A DNA stretch of 64,000 nucleotides from contig NZ_AP023247.1 of NCBI RefSeq assembly GCF_016756535.1, positions 1,240,001 to 1,304,000 of the forward strand, written 5' to 3'. Both the position numbers and the translations under genes were made by a program. Origin of the DNA: Mesorhizobium sp. 131-2-1. Its GTDB lineage: Bacteria; Pseudomonadota; Alphaproteobacteria; Rhizobiales; Rhizobiaceae. The first letter of the stretch is position 1, and each line of letters begins with the position of its first letter. The notes under the pieces are model-generated. The model searched no databases. It saw nothing but the letters and a program-made list of their open reading frames with translations, and was not told the origin of the DNA. This document shows, piece after piece, positions 1 to 9,369 of this stretch.

Positions 1-231
1 GCCAAGGCGCCGGCCTATGCGGGCGCCGCCTCCGGCACGATCGGGCTGAAGCAGGAGCTCGGCGAGGGCGTGGCGCCGGCGCCGATCGCCGATGCCGTCT
101 CGGCGCTGGTCAATCTCGGCTATTCGCGCGACATCGCGGCCAATGCGGTTTCGGCGGCGCTGAAGACGGCCGGCGAGGACGCCGACGCCTCGAAGTTGAT
201 CCGCTTCGGCCTGAAGGAACTGGCGCGGTGA
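1..231 (+). CDS. ruvA: Holliday junction branch migration protein RuvA, C-terminal part
   Basis: The window opens inside this gene; the last 76 codons are present and end in TGA at 229-231. RuvA binds the four-way Holliday junction and loads the RuvB motor on it. The visible residues are a flexible Ala/Gly-rich linker followed by the helical C-terminal domain ([17 protein letters not shown], ending RFGLKELAR), the part that contacts RuvB in this family. The identification rests on that domain and on ruvB starting 43 bases downstream, the standard ruvA-ruvB order. The DNA-binding N-terminal domains lie outside the window. Confidence 0.93.
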   Translation, partial: AKAPAYAGAASGTIGLKQELGEGVAPAPIADAVSALVNLGYSRDIAANAVSAALKTAGEDADASKLIRFGLKELAR

Positions 232-274
232 GCCTACGCTTGTCCTGGTCCCTGCCGTATGCAAGGAAAGCGGC

Positions 275-1312
275 ATGAACCTTTCGCCCCGCCTCATTGC
301 CCCCGACAAGCGCGGCGAGGATGCCGACCAGACCTTGCGGCCGCAGTCGCTCGACGAGTTCGTCGGCCAGGCGGCGGTCAGGGCCAATCTCAAGGTCTTC
401 GTCGATGCCGCCAAGGGCCGTGGCGAGGCGCTCGACCATGTGCTGTTTGTCGGCCCACCGGGCCTCGGCAAGACGACGCTGGCGCAGATCATGGCGCGCG
501 AGCTCGGCGTCAATTTCCGCTCGACCTCCGGGCCGGTCATCGCCAAGGCCGGCGATCTCGCTGCGCTGCTCACCAATCTCGAAGACCGCGACGTGCTGTT
601 CATCGACGAGATCCACCGCCTCAATCCGGCGGTGGAGGAGATCCTTTATCCGGCGATGGAGGATTTCCAGCTCGACCTGATCATCGGCGAGGGGCCAGCG
701 GCGCGTTCGGTCAAGATCGACCTCGCCCGCTTCACGCTGGTCGCCGCCACCACGCGGCTCGGGCTGCTCACCAATCCGCTGCGCGACCGTTTCGGCATTC
801 CGGTGCGGCTGAACTTCTACACGGTCGAGGAGTTGGAGCAGATCGTGCGGCGCGGCGCCCGCATCCTCTCGATGCCGCTCGGCGACGATGGCGCACTGGA
901 GATCGCCCGGCGGGCGCGCGGCACGCCGCGCATCGCCGGCCGGCTGCTGCGCCGGGTGCGCGATTTTGCATCGGTCGCCGGCGATGGCCATGTCGACCGC
1001 CGGATCGCCGACGAGGCGCTGACCAGGCTGGAGGTCGACGGGCTCGGCCTCGACGCGCTCGACCGCCGCTATCTGTCGATGATCGCCCGCAATTTCGGCG
1101 GCGGGCCGGTCGGCATCGAGACCATCGCGGCGGGGCTCTCCGAACCGCGCGACGCCATCGAGGACATCATCGAGCCCTATCTGATCCAGCAGGGTTTCAT
1201 CCAGCGCACGCCGCGCGGCCGCGTGCTGACAGCCAATGCCTGGCGCCATCTCGGCCTCGACGCGCCGAAGGATCTTGCCCAGCAGCAGATCAGCCTGTTC
1301 CAGGAAGAGTAA
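275..1312 (+). CDS. ruvB: Holliday junction branch migration DNA helicase RuvB
   Basis: This 345-residue AAA+ motor drives branch migration of Holliday junctions together with RuvA. Walker A (GPPGLGKTT) is at about residues 60-68 and Walker B (DEIH) at about 111-114, followed by the arginine-rich sensor region and a C-terminal winged helix ([15 protein letters not shown], about 303-317). The length is normal for the family. The ATG at 275 was chosen because AAGGAAAG lies just upstream and because RuvB proteins of this group begin with a short polar segment; an ATG at 259 in another frame does not give RuvB. It is co-oriented with ruvA and probably in the same operon. Confidence 0.98.
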   Translation: MNLSPRLIAPDKRGEDADQTLRPQSLDEFVGQAAVRANLKVFVDAAKGRGEALDHVLFVGPPGLGKTTLAQIMARELGVNFRSTSGPVIAKAGDLAALLTNLEDRDVLFIDEIHRLNPAVEEILYPAMEDFQLDLIIGEGPAARSVKIDLARFTLVAATTRLGLLTNPLRDRFGIPVRLNFYTVEELEQIVRRGARILSMPLGDDGALEIARRARGTPRIAGRLLRRVRDFASVAGDGHVDRRIADEALTRLEVDGLGLDALDRRYLSMIARNFGGGPVGIETIAAGLSEPRDAIEDIIEPYLIQQGFIQRTPRGRVLTANAWRHLGLDAPKDLAQQQISLFQEE

Positions 1313-1441
1313 CGGAAATTTGTTCCCCGCTCGCGCGGAGAACGGCTGGTCTGCGCAAAATCTGCTCGCCTCGGCCAAGCTGAAGACGCAATTGCCGCCT
1401 CTAGCTTGACGCAATTGCCACTCAAGGGCCGGGGCGGACCT

Positions 1442-2338
1442 ATGATCACCAGACGTGGCTTCCTGCGCCTCATCGGCGGCTCGTTCCTGTCGATGGTGTC
1501 GCTCAGCGCCTATGCGGTCGGCATCGAGCCGATGCTGTTGACGCATGTGAAGCGCTATTCGCTGGCGCCACCGCACTGGCCGGCGGGCCTCAAGCTGCGC
1601 GTTGTCGCGCTGGCCGACATCCATGCCTGCCGGCCATGGATGACGCCGGAGCGGATCGCCTCGCTTGCCGACGAGGCAAACGCGCTGCAGCCGGATCTCA
1701 TCGTGCTGCTCGGCGACTATGTCGCCGGCATGGACCTGGTGACGGATTGGGTGTCTGCATCGGAATGGGCCTCAGCTCTGTCCGGCTTGAAAGCGCCGCT
1801 CGGCGCAATGGCGATCCTTGGCAACCACGATTGGTGGCACGATCCTGTCGCGCAAAGGGCCGGGACCGGACCAACCGAGGCGCGCAAGGCACTCGAGGGC
1901 GCCGGCATCACGGTGCTCGAAAACGATGCCTTGCGCCTGGAAAAGGACGGGCTCGGCTTCTGGCTCGCAGGCCTCGCGGACCAGCTTGCCTTGCTGCCGG
2001 GAGAGGGCCGTGCGGAGCCCAGGGGTCTCGACGATCTCGATGGCACGCTGGCCAAGGTGAGCGATACCGCTCCCGTCATCCTGCTCGCGCATGAGCCTGA
2101 TATCTTCCCGAAAGTGCCGTGGCGGGTTTCGCTAACGCTGTCCGGCCACACCCATGGCGGGCAGGTGCGGCTGTTCGGCTATTCGCCGGTCGTGCCGTCG
2201 CGGTTCGGCAACCGCTACGCCTACGGCCATGTCGTCGAAAACGACCGCAACCTGATCGTTTCGGGAGGGCTCGGCTTCAGCATCATGCCGGTGCGCTTCG
2301 GCATGCGGCCGGAAATCCTGCAGATCGATCTGGGTTAG
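1442..2338 (+). CDS. Tat-exported metallophosphoesterase (YkuE/calcineurin-like)
   Basis: A 298-residue protein of the calcineurin-like phosphoesterase superfamily. It has the dimetal-site motifs in order: ADIHAC near residue 58, GDYV near 92, GNHDWWHD near 123 and SGHTHGGQ near 235. The start at 1442 gives a twin-arginine signal (RRGFLRLIGG at residues 4-13), so the enzyme is probably exported folded and acts in or at the periplasm; a purine-rich stretch around 1431-1438 fits a ribosome site. The track-style longer start at 1406 would bury the Tat motif. The natural substrate is not predictable; related proteins hydrolyse UDP-diacylglucosamine or other phosphoesters. It follows ruvB by about 130 bases. 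Confidence 0.88.
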   Translation: MITRRGFLRLIGGSFLSMVSLSAYAVGIEPMLLTHVKRYSLAPPHWPAGLKLRVVALADIHACRPWMTPERIASLADEANALQPDLIVLLGDYVAGMDLVTDWVSASEWASALSGLKAPLGAMAILGNHDWWHDPVAQRAGTGPTEARKALEGAGITVLENDALRLEKDGLGFWLAGLADQLALLPGEGRAEPRGLDDLDGTLAKVSDTAPVILLAHEPDIFPKVPWRVSLTLSGHTHGGQVRLFGYSPVVPSRFGNRYAYGHVVENDRNLIVSGGLGFSIMPVRFGMRPEILQIDLG

Positions 2339-2358
2339 TCCTGATTCCGCTCTGGCGC

Positions 2359-3630
2359 CTAGGGAAGTGACTTGATCGCATCCATCACGGCAGGCTCCGC
2401 CTTGTCGCCATCGAACGCGTCAACGATGCCGAAGGCGCCGCCATAGCCCCACACCGACCAGGAAAAGCCGTGCGCCTCGGCGCGCGCGATCATCTGCCTG
2501 ACATAGGCGGCCCGGTATTCGGCCGGCATGACATAGCCGTTGCCGTATTCCTGGCGGATCATGCCGAATTCTCCGAGGGTGATGTCGGCAGGCTTTATGC
2601 CGTTGGCCTTGGCCCAGGCTTCAACCGCCTTGAACGGCGCGTCCATGATGCCGAGCAGTTTGTCGTCCGTATCCATGCTGGCCACCTGCTCGTCGAGATA
2701 GGCAAGCATGCCGCTCCGGCGCGTCCAGGGCGCCTCGGCCTTGATGCGGGCGCGGATCGTGTCCAGCGCCACGTCGAGTTGCGCTCGCGGCACAGCGGTC
2801 AGCGGAAAGGGCAGGCCGGTGACATAGCGGATGAAGTCGCCGGCCCAGGTCGCGCCCTGATGGGTGAGCAGGAACGGATCGTAGGAATGGAAGGTCCAGA
2901 TGATGTTGTCGTCGGCGATCAGCTTCGGATCGATCCTGGCCAGCGATGCGGCGTTGGAGTAGCAGGCGCCGGTCAGGATCAGCGTCAGCCTGGTGGCCGA
3001 GGAGCGCGCCGCCGCGAACAGCTTCTTCTGGCGGTCCGGCCAGAGACTGGTGTCGTCGCCGTCGCAGTCGACGATCGGCTCGTTCATCGGCTCGAAGGCG
3101 ACCTGCGCCGGGTCTTCCGCCGACAGCGTGCGCGCCATCCTGCGCACCACGTCGACATAGGCGTCGAAGGTCTCGGGATCGTCCATCACCTGCCCCATGC
3201 CGATCTTGCGGTTGCCGCCGGCCGGGATCAGATGCATGTCGACGATCACCTTCAGCCCGGCTCGATTGATCATGCGCGCCGAGTCCAGCACGCTGGCATA
3301 GAGGTCGTCGCGCAGCGCAAACGCCTCGTCGGACAGGAAGGGCGAGGGATCGACCGGCATGCGCAGAAAATCGAAGCCGGCATCCTTCAGCGCCTTGAGG
3401 TCATCCTCCTTGAGGAACTTTCGCCATTCCGGATAGGGCAGGATGGCTTGCGGGTCGTTCCATTTCTCCTCGCCGGTCCAGGTCGTCCACTGGTCGAGAT
3501 TGAGGCCGCGCTTCATCGAGAACGTCGCCGCTTGCCCTGGCAGCACCCAAGCGCCGAGCACCAGCAGTGCCGCCATCAAGGTCTTGATCATCGCGCCCAA
3601 CAGTGCCATCCGGTTCCAGCGCCGCAACAC
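2359..3630 (-). CDS. Glycoside hydrolase family 5 (cellulase-like) secreted enzyme
   Basis: A 423-residue TIM-barrel glycosidase on the minus strand. GH5 hallmarks are visible: the acid/base Glu in FEPMNEP (about residues 179-185), HSYDPF near 248, and the nucleophile Glu in LGEFGM (about 352-357). An N-terminal hydrophobic segment ending in GQAA is a probable Sec signal, so the enzyme acts in the periplasm or outside the cell. Substrate could be cellulose, beta-glucan or the cell's own exopolysaccharide; this cannot be told from sequence. The first ATG (3630) is only 31 bases from the divergent thioesterase start. A later ATG at 3588 gives a cleaner signal peptide and may be the true start. 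It is convergent with the phosphoesterase gene. Confidence 0.85.
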   Translation of the reverse strand: MLRRWNRMALLGAMIKTLMAALLVLGAWVLPGQAATFSMKRGLNLDQWTTWTGEEKWNDPQAILPYPEWRKFLKEDDLKALKDAGFDFLRMPVDPSPFLSDEAFALRDDLYASVLDSARMINRAGLKVIVDMHLIPAGGNRKIGMGQVMDDPETFDAYVDVVRRMARTLSAEDPAQVAFEPMNEPIVDCDGDDTSLWPDRQKKLFAAARSSATRLTLILTGACYSNAASLARIDPKLIADDNIIWTFHSYDPFLLTHQGATWAGDFIRYVTGLPFPLTAVPRAQLDVALDTIRARIKAEAPWTRRSGMLAYLDEQVASMDTDDKLLGIMDAPFKAVEAWAKANGIKPADITLGEFGMIRQEYGNGYVMPAEYRAAYVRQMIARAEAHGFSWSVWGYGGAFGIVDAFDGDKAEPAVMDAIKSLP

Positions 3631-3661
3631 CTGCCTGCTCGGGCCAGAAAAGGAAAGCGCG

Positions 3662-4132
3662 ATGGACGATCATGGTGAATCGGCGGCGCTCAGCGCCGGG
3701 CTCTCCGGCGCGCTGACGGAATTCGGCCACCGGCTGATGGCGCGGGTCTACTATGCCGACACCGATTTCTCCGGCGTCGTCTACCACGCCCGCTATCTCG
3801 AATTCTTCGAGCGCGGCCGCTCCGACTATCTCAGGCTGGCGGGCGTCCACCATACCGAGCTTGCCGACGGCAAGCATGGCGAGCGCATCGTCTGGGTGGT
3901 CAGGCGCATGGAGATCGACTTCAAAAGTCCGGCCCGCATGGACGACATCCTGACCATCGATACGCGCACCGAGGATATTTCCGGCGCCCGCATCTTCATG
4001 GCGCAGCAACTGAAGCGCGGCGGCGAGGTGCTGGTCGAGGCCAAGGTCGAGGCGGCGATCATCGGCGAGAATGGCCGTCCGAGGCGCTTTCCCAAGGAAT
4101 GGATCGCCGCCTTCATGCCCATGCCGTCCTGA
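3662..4132 (+). CDS. ybgC: Tol-Pal-associated acyl-CoA thioesterase YbgC
   Basis: A 156-residue hot-dog-fold 4-hydroxybenzoyl-CoA-thioesterase-type protein. The family signature YYADTDFSGVVYHARYLEF contains the catalytic Asp, and the following FERGRSDYLR is typical of YbgC. YbgC hydrolyses acyl-CoA thioesters near the inner membrane and is classically the first gene of the tol-pal cluster, as here. The ATG at 3662 was chosen over an open extension upstream, because AAAGGAAAGCGCG precedes it and the extension has no family similarity. It is separated from tolQ by about 466 bases, so it may have its own promoter. Confidence 0.93.
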   Translation: MDDHGESAALSAGLSGALTEFGHRLMARVYYADTDFSGVVYHARYLEFFERGRSDYLRLAGVHHTELADGKHGERIVWVVRRMEIDFKSPARMDDILTIDTRTEDISGARIFMAQQLKRGGEVLVEAKVEAAIIGENGRPRRFPKEWIAAFMPMPS

Positions 4133-4350
4133 CATTCAGGTGCTGCCGGCCTGCAAATGGCGGATTCCTGCGCTTCCGGTGCTCACGTACTTCAAGTACG
4201 CTCCGCTCCGGTTCTCGGAACCCACCCAGTTTGGTCGCTTCGCGCCCGTCTTCGACTCCGGCTCGGCCTGACCTGAATCTCAGCACACCCCCGGCAGCCT
4301 GCGGATGTGAAGCGGCATTCAATCCACTGACGCGACTACCCACGCCATGG
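4133..4350. repeat. Intergenic palindromic repeat region downstream of ybgC
   Basis: No gene is supported here. The stretch around 4170-4265 (containing GTACTTCAAGTAC near 4188-4200, an almost perfect palindrome, flanked by CTTCCGGTGCTCAC and GCTCCGCTCCGG) looks like a dispersed intergenic repeat of rhizobial genomes. I recognise the type but cannot count copies from one window. Confidence 0.35.
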
Positions 4351-4384
4351 ATATGGGGGCGCGGCAATGCGCCGCGCTTCATAT
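4351..4384. repeat. Long imperfect hairpin upstream of the tol operon
   Basis: ATATG (4351-4355) pairs with CATAT (4380-4384), and GCGCGGC (4359-4365) pairs exactly with GCCGCGC (4371-4377) around an AATGC loop. Two G:U pairs and one bulge join the two stems into one hairpin. There is no T-run, so a simple terminator is less likely than an mRNA leader structure or a dispersed palindrome. Confidence 0.5.
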
Positions 4385-4385
4385 C

Positions 4386-4400
4386 CTAACCCATCCTTAA
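4386..4400. promoter_or_regulatory. Near-consensus CtrA-type box upstream of tolQ
   Basis: CTAA at 4386-4389 and TTAA at 4397-4400 are separated by exactly seven bases, one mismatch from the TTAA-N7-TTAA recognition sequence of the alphaproteobacterial cell-cycle regulator CtrA. It lies about 200 bases before tolQ. A GAATC (CcrM-type) site follows near 4438. Function is inferred. Confidence 0.4.
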
Positions 4401-4598
4401 CCATAACGGTTCATGAAGAGATTGGTGAAGATTGGCGGAATCCGAACGCCTTCCTTTCACCAATATTTGCCCCGAAAAGGCCGCGATACGGTGCATTCGG
4501 GGTGATCTCGCAAGCTTCAAGCTTCGCGCGAACGGACCACAAGGGATGCCCATGGGCCCAGCCGCCAGCGACGCCCGGAAAATCTTAAGGACGTAACC

Positions 4599-5309
<711 letters not shown>

Positions 5310-5318
5310 GGTACGAAT

Positions 5319-5771
5319 ATGGGTATGTCCGTAGGCATGGCGGGACGCGGCGGGCGCGGCCACAGGCGGCGTGGTCGTCATCACGGCCTGATGTCGGAAA
5401 TCAACGTCACGCCGATGGTCGACGTGATGCTGGTGCTTTTGATCATCTTCATGGTCGCGGCACCGCTCTTGACGGTCGGCGTGCCGATCGACCTGCCGGA
5501 TACGCAGGCCAAGGCGATGAATGTCGACACGCAGCCGATCACCGTCTCGATCAACGCCGCAGGCCAGATCTATCTGCAGGAGACCGAGATCCCGATCGAG
5601 GAACTGGTGGCCAAGCTGCAGGCGATCTCCAAGACCGGCTATGACGAGCGCATCTTCATCCGCGGCGACAAACTGACGGACTACGGTACCGCCATGAAGG
5701 TCATGGCCCGCATTTCGGCCGCCGGATACAAGAACATCGGCCTGGTTTCGCTGCAGGAACAGGATCAGTAG
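5319..5771 (+). CDS. tolR: Tol-Pal system protein TolR (ExbD family)
   Basis: A 150-residue ExbD/TolR protein. A short, strongly basic cytoplasmic N-terminus (GRGGRGHRRRGRHH) is followed by EINVTPMVDVMLVLLIIFMV, the single transmembrane helix carrying the proton-carrying Asp at about residue 35. A periplasmic domain of about 100 residues follows. It works as a dimer in the TolQ channel. The 14 bases between it and the tolA start indicate translational coupling in one operon. Confidence 0.97.
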   Translation: MGMSVGMAGRGGRGHRRRGRHHGLMSEINVTPMVDVMLVLLIIFMVAAPLLTVGVPIDLPDTQAKAMNVDTQPITVSINAAGQIYLQETEIPIEELVAKLQAISKTGYDERIFIRGDKLTDYGTAMKVMARISAAGYKNIGLVSLQEQDQ

Positions 5772-5778
5772 AAGCAAG

Positions 5779-6936
5779 ATGAGGACCGGCCTCACCACAT
5801 CGGTGATCTTGCATACGGTGGCGATCGCCTTCGGGCTGTTCACGCTGTCCTCGCCGCCTGCCATGCCCGCGTCCGATGTCGAGTCGGTGGCGGTCGACAT
5901 CGTGCCGATGGAGGCCATCGCGCAGACGCTGCAAGGTGACAAGAAAGCGGTGATGCACGACAAGCCGGCGCCGATGCCGACCAAGCGCCCGGACATCGTC
6001 CCCGCTGCGCAGAAGGTCGGCGAGAACAGCGTCGACACCGACAAGCCGATCACCGACGAGGCCAAGCCGAAGCCGGTCGACCTGACGTCGGCGCCGCCGC
6101 CGGCGCCAACGCCGACCGAAAAGCCGAAGCCCGAGGACGCACCGAAGCCGAAGGAAGCGCCGAAGCCGACGCCGGCGACGGAAGTGGCGCCGGTGCCGCA
6201 GCCGAAGGAAGAGGTCAAGCCCGAGCCGGTCAAGCAGACCGAACCGAAGCCGACGCCGGCCAAGGAGCCGGCGCCCACGCCGCCGCAGGACAAGACCGCC
6301 GCGATCGAGCCGAAGCCGGAGGTCAAGCCGGACGCCGTCGCCGAGGCCATTGCCCAGGAGCCGCCGACCGAGACGACGCAGCTTCCGGATTCGGCCCCAG
6401 CGCCTGAAGCCCGTCCGAAGCCGCAGCCGGCGCAGGCCGAAAGCGCCAAGGCGCCGGACCGCAAGGATGCTGAGAAGCCGGTCAAGGAAGCTTCGTCGAA
6501 GCCGAAGTCGGAAGACAAGCAGTTCAACGCCGACGAGATCTCCGCCATGCTGGACAAGCAGAAACCGTCAGGCGGCGGCGCCAAGCGCTCGACCCAGCAG
6601 GCTTCGCTCGGTGGCGAAAAGGATCAGGGCCAGAAGCTGTCGAAGTCGGAGCAAGGGGCTTTGGAAAGCCAGCTTGCTGGTTGCTGGTCAATTCCGGCCG
6701 GTCTGGAAGGATCGGAGAGCTTTGTGGTGGTTGTCCAGTTCAATCTGGATACATCCGGCAAGCTCGACGGCCGCCCGACGATCGAGCAGTCGAGCGGCAA
6801 TCGCCAATTCGACGAAAGCGCCGTTCGCGCCATTCAAAAATGCAACGCAGCGGGCCTGCAGGTACCTGCCGGCAAGCAGGACATCTGGAACGACATCCAG
6901 GTCACGTTCGATCCACGAGAGATGCTTGGCCTCTAG
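5779..6936 (+). CDS. tolA: Tol-Pal system protein TolA
   Basis: A 385-residue protein with the TolA three-part plan. An N-terminal membrane anchor ([17 protein letters not shown], about residues 6-22) is followed by a very long low-complexity Pro/Lys/Glu/Ala region (about 45-260) that would span the periplasm. A compact C-terminal domain (about 285-385, with [11 protein letters not shown] and [11 protein letters not shown]) is the TonB/TolA-C type that meets TolB and Pal. The central region is proline-rich (PKPxx repeats), unlike the alanine-rich helix of E. coli TolA; this is usual in rhizobia. It is co-transcribed with tolR, 7 bases away. Confidence 0.94.
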   Translation: MRTGLTTSVILHTVAIAFGLFTLSSPPAMPASDVESVAVDIVPMEAIAQTLQGDKKAVMHDKPAPMPTKRPDIVPAAQKVGENSVDTDKPITDEAKPKPVDLTSAPPPAPTPTEKPKPEDAPKPKEAPKPTPATEVAPVPQPKEEVKPEPVKQTEPKPTPAKEPAPTPPQDKTAAIEPKPEVKPDAVAEAIAQEPPTETTQLPDSAPAPEARPKPQPAQAESAKAPDRKDAEKPVKEASSKPKSEDKQFNADEISAMLDKQKPSGGGAKRSTQQASLGGEKDQGQKLSKSEQGALESQLAGCWSIPAGLEGSESFVVVVQFNLDTSGKLDGRPTIEQSSGNRQFDESAVRAIQKCNAAGLQVPAGKQDIWNDIQVTFDPREMLGL

Positions 6937-6976
6937 GCCGTGCGTCCGAACAATCAAAGAAGAGAAGCGAGAAGAC

Positions 6977-8287
6977 ATGAGATCTTTCCTCAAGCCGCTC
7001 CTGATGATTGCAGCGATGACGCTGGGCATGTCAGCCGGCTCTGCCTTGCCGGCCTGGGCCCGGGTTGAGCTCAATGTCAACAAGGGCAATGTCGAGCCGC
7101 TGCCGATCGCCATCACGGACTTCCAGTCCGGCGATGCTTTGGGCACCGAGATTTCCAACATTGTCACCGCTGATCTCAAGCGTTCGGGCCTGTTCGCGCC
7201 GATCGACAAGAGCGCCTTCATCGAAAAGATCTCCAACCCGGACGCGCAGCCCCGCTTCGACGATTGGAAGGTGATCAATGCGCAGGCGCTGGTCACCGGC
7301 AGCGTCGGCAAGGAAGCCGATGGCCGCATTCGCGCCCAGTACCGGCTGTGGGACACTTTCGAGGGCACGCAGATGTCGGGCGAGCAATTCTTCGCCAATG
7401 ACGCCAACACCAGGCGCGTCGCCCATATCATTGCCGACGCCATCTATGAGCGGATCACCGGCGAGAAGGGCTATTTCGACACGCGCGTCGTCTTCATCGA
7501 CGAGTCCGGCGCCAAGAACGCGCGCAAGAAGCGCCTTGCCATCATGGACCAGGATGGCGCCAATGTGCGCTACCTCTCGGACGGCCGCTCGATCGTGCTG
7601 ACGCCGCGCTTCTCGCCGAACCGGCAGGAAATCACCTACATGTCCTATGAGAGCGGCCAGCCGAAGGTCTATCTCCTGCAGATCGAGACCGGGCAGCGCG
7701 AACTGGTCGGCAATTTTCCCGGCATGACCTTCGCGCCGCGCTTCTCGCCCGACGGCCAGAAGGTGATCATGAGCCTGCTGCGCGACGACGGCAATTCCAA
7801 CATCTTCGCCATGGATCTGAGGAGCCGCTCGACCACCAGGCTCACCAACTCCACCGCCATCGACACCTCGCCGTCCTATTCGCCGGACGGCAGCCAGGTG
7901 GTGTTCACCTCCGACCGCGGCGGCCGTGCGCAGATCTATGTGATGGGCGCCGACGGCTCGGGCCAGACCCGCATATCCTTCGGCGACGGCGTCTATTCGA
8001 CGCCGGTGTGGTCGCCGCGCGGCGACCTCATCGCCTTCACCAAGCAGACCGGCGGCGAATTCCAGATCGGCGTCATGAAGACCGACGGCTCGGGGGAGCG
8101 CATCCTGTCGTCCGGCTTCCAACAGGAAGGGCCGACCTGGGCGCCCAACGGCCGCGTGCTGATGTTCTTCCGCGACTCAGCCGGCGGTCCGAAGCTGGTT
8201 TCGGTCGACCTCACCGGCCGCAACGAGCAGTCGATCCCGACCTCGAACTTCGCTTCCGACCCGGCCTGGTCGCCGCTGCTGGAATGA
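6977..8287 (+). CDS. tolB: Tol-Pal system periplasmic beta-propeller protein TolB
   Basis: A 436-residue periplasmic protein. The ATG at 6977 follows a GAAGAGAAGCGAGAAG purine tract and opens a Sec signal peptide ending PAWA-RVEL; a longer open frame upstream is the shifted reading of tolA and was discarded. An N-terminal alpha/beta domain (about 30-165) is followed by a six-bladed propeller with recurring blade motifs such as [26 protein letters not shown] and [13 protein letters not shown]. TolB links TolA to Pal. It begins 40 bases after tolA and is the last gene before a 400-base gap. Confidence 0.97.
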   Translation: MRSFLKPLLMIAAMTLGMSAGSALPAWARVELNVNKGNVEPLPIAITDFQSGDALGTEISNIVTADLKRSGLFAPIDKSAFIEKISNPDAQPRFDDWKVINAQALVTGSVGKEADGRIRAQYRLWDTFEGTQMSGEQFFANDANTRRVAHIIADAIYERITGEKGYFDTRVVFIDESGAKNARKKRLAIMDQDGANVRYLSDGRSIVLTPRFSPNRQEITYMSYESGQPKVYLLQIETGQRELVGNFPGMTFAPRFSPDGQKVIMSLLRDDGNSNIFAMDLRSRSTTRLTNSTAIDTSPSYSPDGSQVVFTSDRGGRAQIYVMGADGSGQTRISFGDGVYSTPVWSPRGDLIAFTKQTGGEFQIGVMKTDGSGERILSSGFQQEGPTWAPNGRVLMFFRDSAGGPKLVSVDLTGRNEQSIPTSNFASDPAWSPLLE

Positions 8288-8323
8288 GGGGAATTGGGGA
8301 AGTGAAGAACTGACGAATTGGCG

Positions 8324-8467
8324 ATGGGGTCATGCAGCGAAGTGGAAACGTGGATTTCGTACGCGTTCGACCTTGAGTACGTCACGCAGGCCCAACACGA
8401 CGAGTGGCAGCAGTCTTATGCTCATATCTATGGAATGCTGGTGAATCTCAGAGAGAGGCTGGGGTGA
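8324..8467 (+). pseudogene. Remnant of a four-helix-bundle (23S rRNA intervening-sequence-type) protein gene
   Basis: The gap between tolB and pal contains a 47-codon open frame, ATG at 8324 to TGA at 8467. It reads GSCSEVETWISYAFDLEYV near its start and YGMLVNLRERL near its end. This matches the last two helices of the S23/IVP-like four-helix-bundle family (pattern GS..E.e.wl..A.dl.y...). The N-terminal helices are missing: a stop lies in frame at 8303-8305, and tolB ends at 8287. I read it as a 5'-truncated relic rather than a working gene. Flanking purine-rich GAATTGGGGAA (8291-8301) and pyrimidine-rich CAATTCCTCAGTTCCCC (8477-8493) look like relics of the gene's usual surroundings. Confidence 0.55.
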
Positions 8468-8685
8468 CCTCTTCTTCAATTCCTCAGTTCCCCTCTTTCT
8501 TCATGTTTTGGCCGCATTTCCGCCTACGGTCCCCGGGCATTGTCGCCTTTGGTAAATGCGTGGCGCGGGACGGTTGCGGACGGCAGCCGAAACCAATTTT
8601 TAACCGTGTTTCTTGAATGCCGGTTAACCCAAACGTGGTTACTGGGTGATCAACGAAATCACTCGAAATGCGAAGGAGAGGCGGC

Positions 8686-9192
8686 ATGAGCCGTATCGCA
8701 AGACTTACCACAAACCCGGTGATGATCGCGCTGGTCGCGATGCTCGCCATTACCGGTTGCGCCTCGAAGAAGACGCCGAACAGCGCGGCCGATCTTGGCC
8801 TTAATGGCGCCGGCGCCGCCACGCCAGGCTCCGCGCAGGACTTCACCGTCAACATCGGCGACCGCATCTTCTTCGACACCGACTCCTCGTCGATCCGCGC
8901 CGACGCGCAGACCACGCTGTCGCGGCAGGCGCAGTGGTTGAACCAGTACAAGCAGTATGCCATCGTCATCGAGGGCCATGCCGACGAACGCGGCACGCGC
9001 GAATACAATCTGGCGCTCGGCGCCCGCCGCGCCGCCGCCACCCGCGACTTCCTGGTCTCCAAGGGCGTTTCGGCACAGCGCCTGAAGACGATCTCCTACG
9101 GCAAAGAGCGCCCGGTCGCGGTCTGCGACGACATCTCCTGCTGGTCGCAGAACCGCCGCGCCGTCACCACGCTCTCCGGCGCCGGTTCCTGA
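8686..9192 (+). CDS. pal: Peptidoglycan-associated lipoprotein Pal
   Basis: A 168-residue OmpA-type lipoprotein. The ATG at 8686 sits 6 bases after AAGGAGAG and gives a lipoprotein signal with lipobox ITGC (lipidated Cys at about residue 25). The OmpA-C domain follows, with IFFDTDSSSIRADA and the peptidoglycan-binding signature IEGHADERGTREYNLALGARRA. Pal anchors the outer membrane to peptidoglycan and is the partner of TolB and TolA. A strong terminator follows at 9221-9245, so pal is probably its own transcription unit; paired TTAACC half-sites lie upstream near 8598-8630. Confidence 0.97.
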   Translation: MSRIARLTTNPVMIALVAMLAITGCASKKTPNSAADLGLNGAGAATPGSAQDFTVNIGDRIFFDTDSSSIRADAQTTLSRQAQWLNQYKQYAIVIEGHADERGTREYNLALGARRAAATRDFLVSKGVSAQRLKTISYGKERPVAVCDDISCWSQNRRAVTTLSGAGS

Positions 9193-9220
9193 TCGGCAAA
9201 AATACAACAGCACCATGCGA

Positions 9221-9245
9221 AAGGCGGCCATTTGGCCGCCTTTTT
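9221..9245 (+). terminator. Rho-independent terminator after pal
   Basis: AAGGCGGCC (9221-9229) pairs perfectly with GGCCGCCTT (9234-9242) around a four-base loop, and T residues continue to 9245. Confidence 0.9.
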
Positions 9246-9369
9246 CATATCCAGCGCCCTGAAACAAAATTTGGCCGAAGTCTCGCGCCCTGCTATGAGC
9301 CGAGGGCGCTTGGTCCCACTCTGAATCGGAAGGGCGCAACGGGCTATCAATTCACGGCGAGAGACATAA

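Noticed and set aside
110..1624. 504-codon minus-strand frame over ruvB
   Set aside because: Antisense shadow of ruvB and the phosphoesterase gene.
3443..3661. N-terminal extension of the YbgC gene
   Set aside because: Open by chance and overlaps the divergent GH5 signal peptide; the family starts at 3662.
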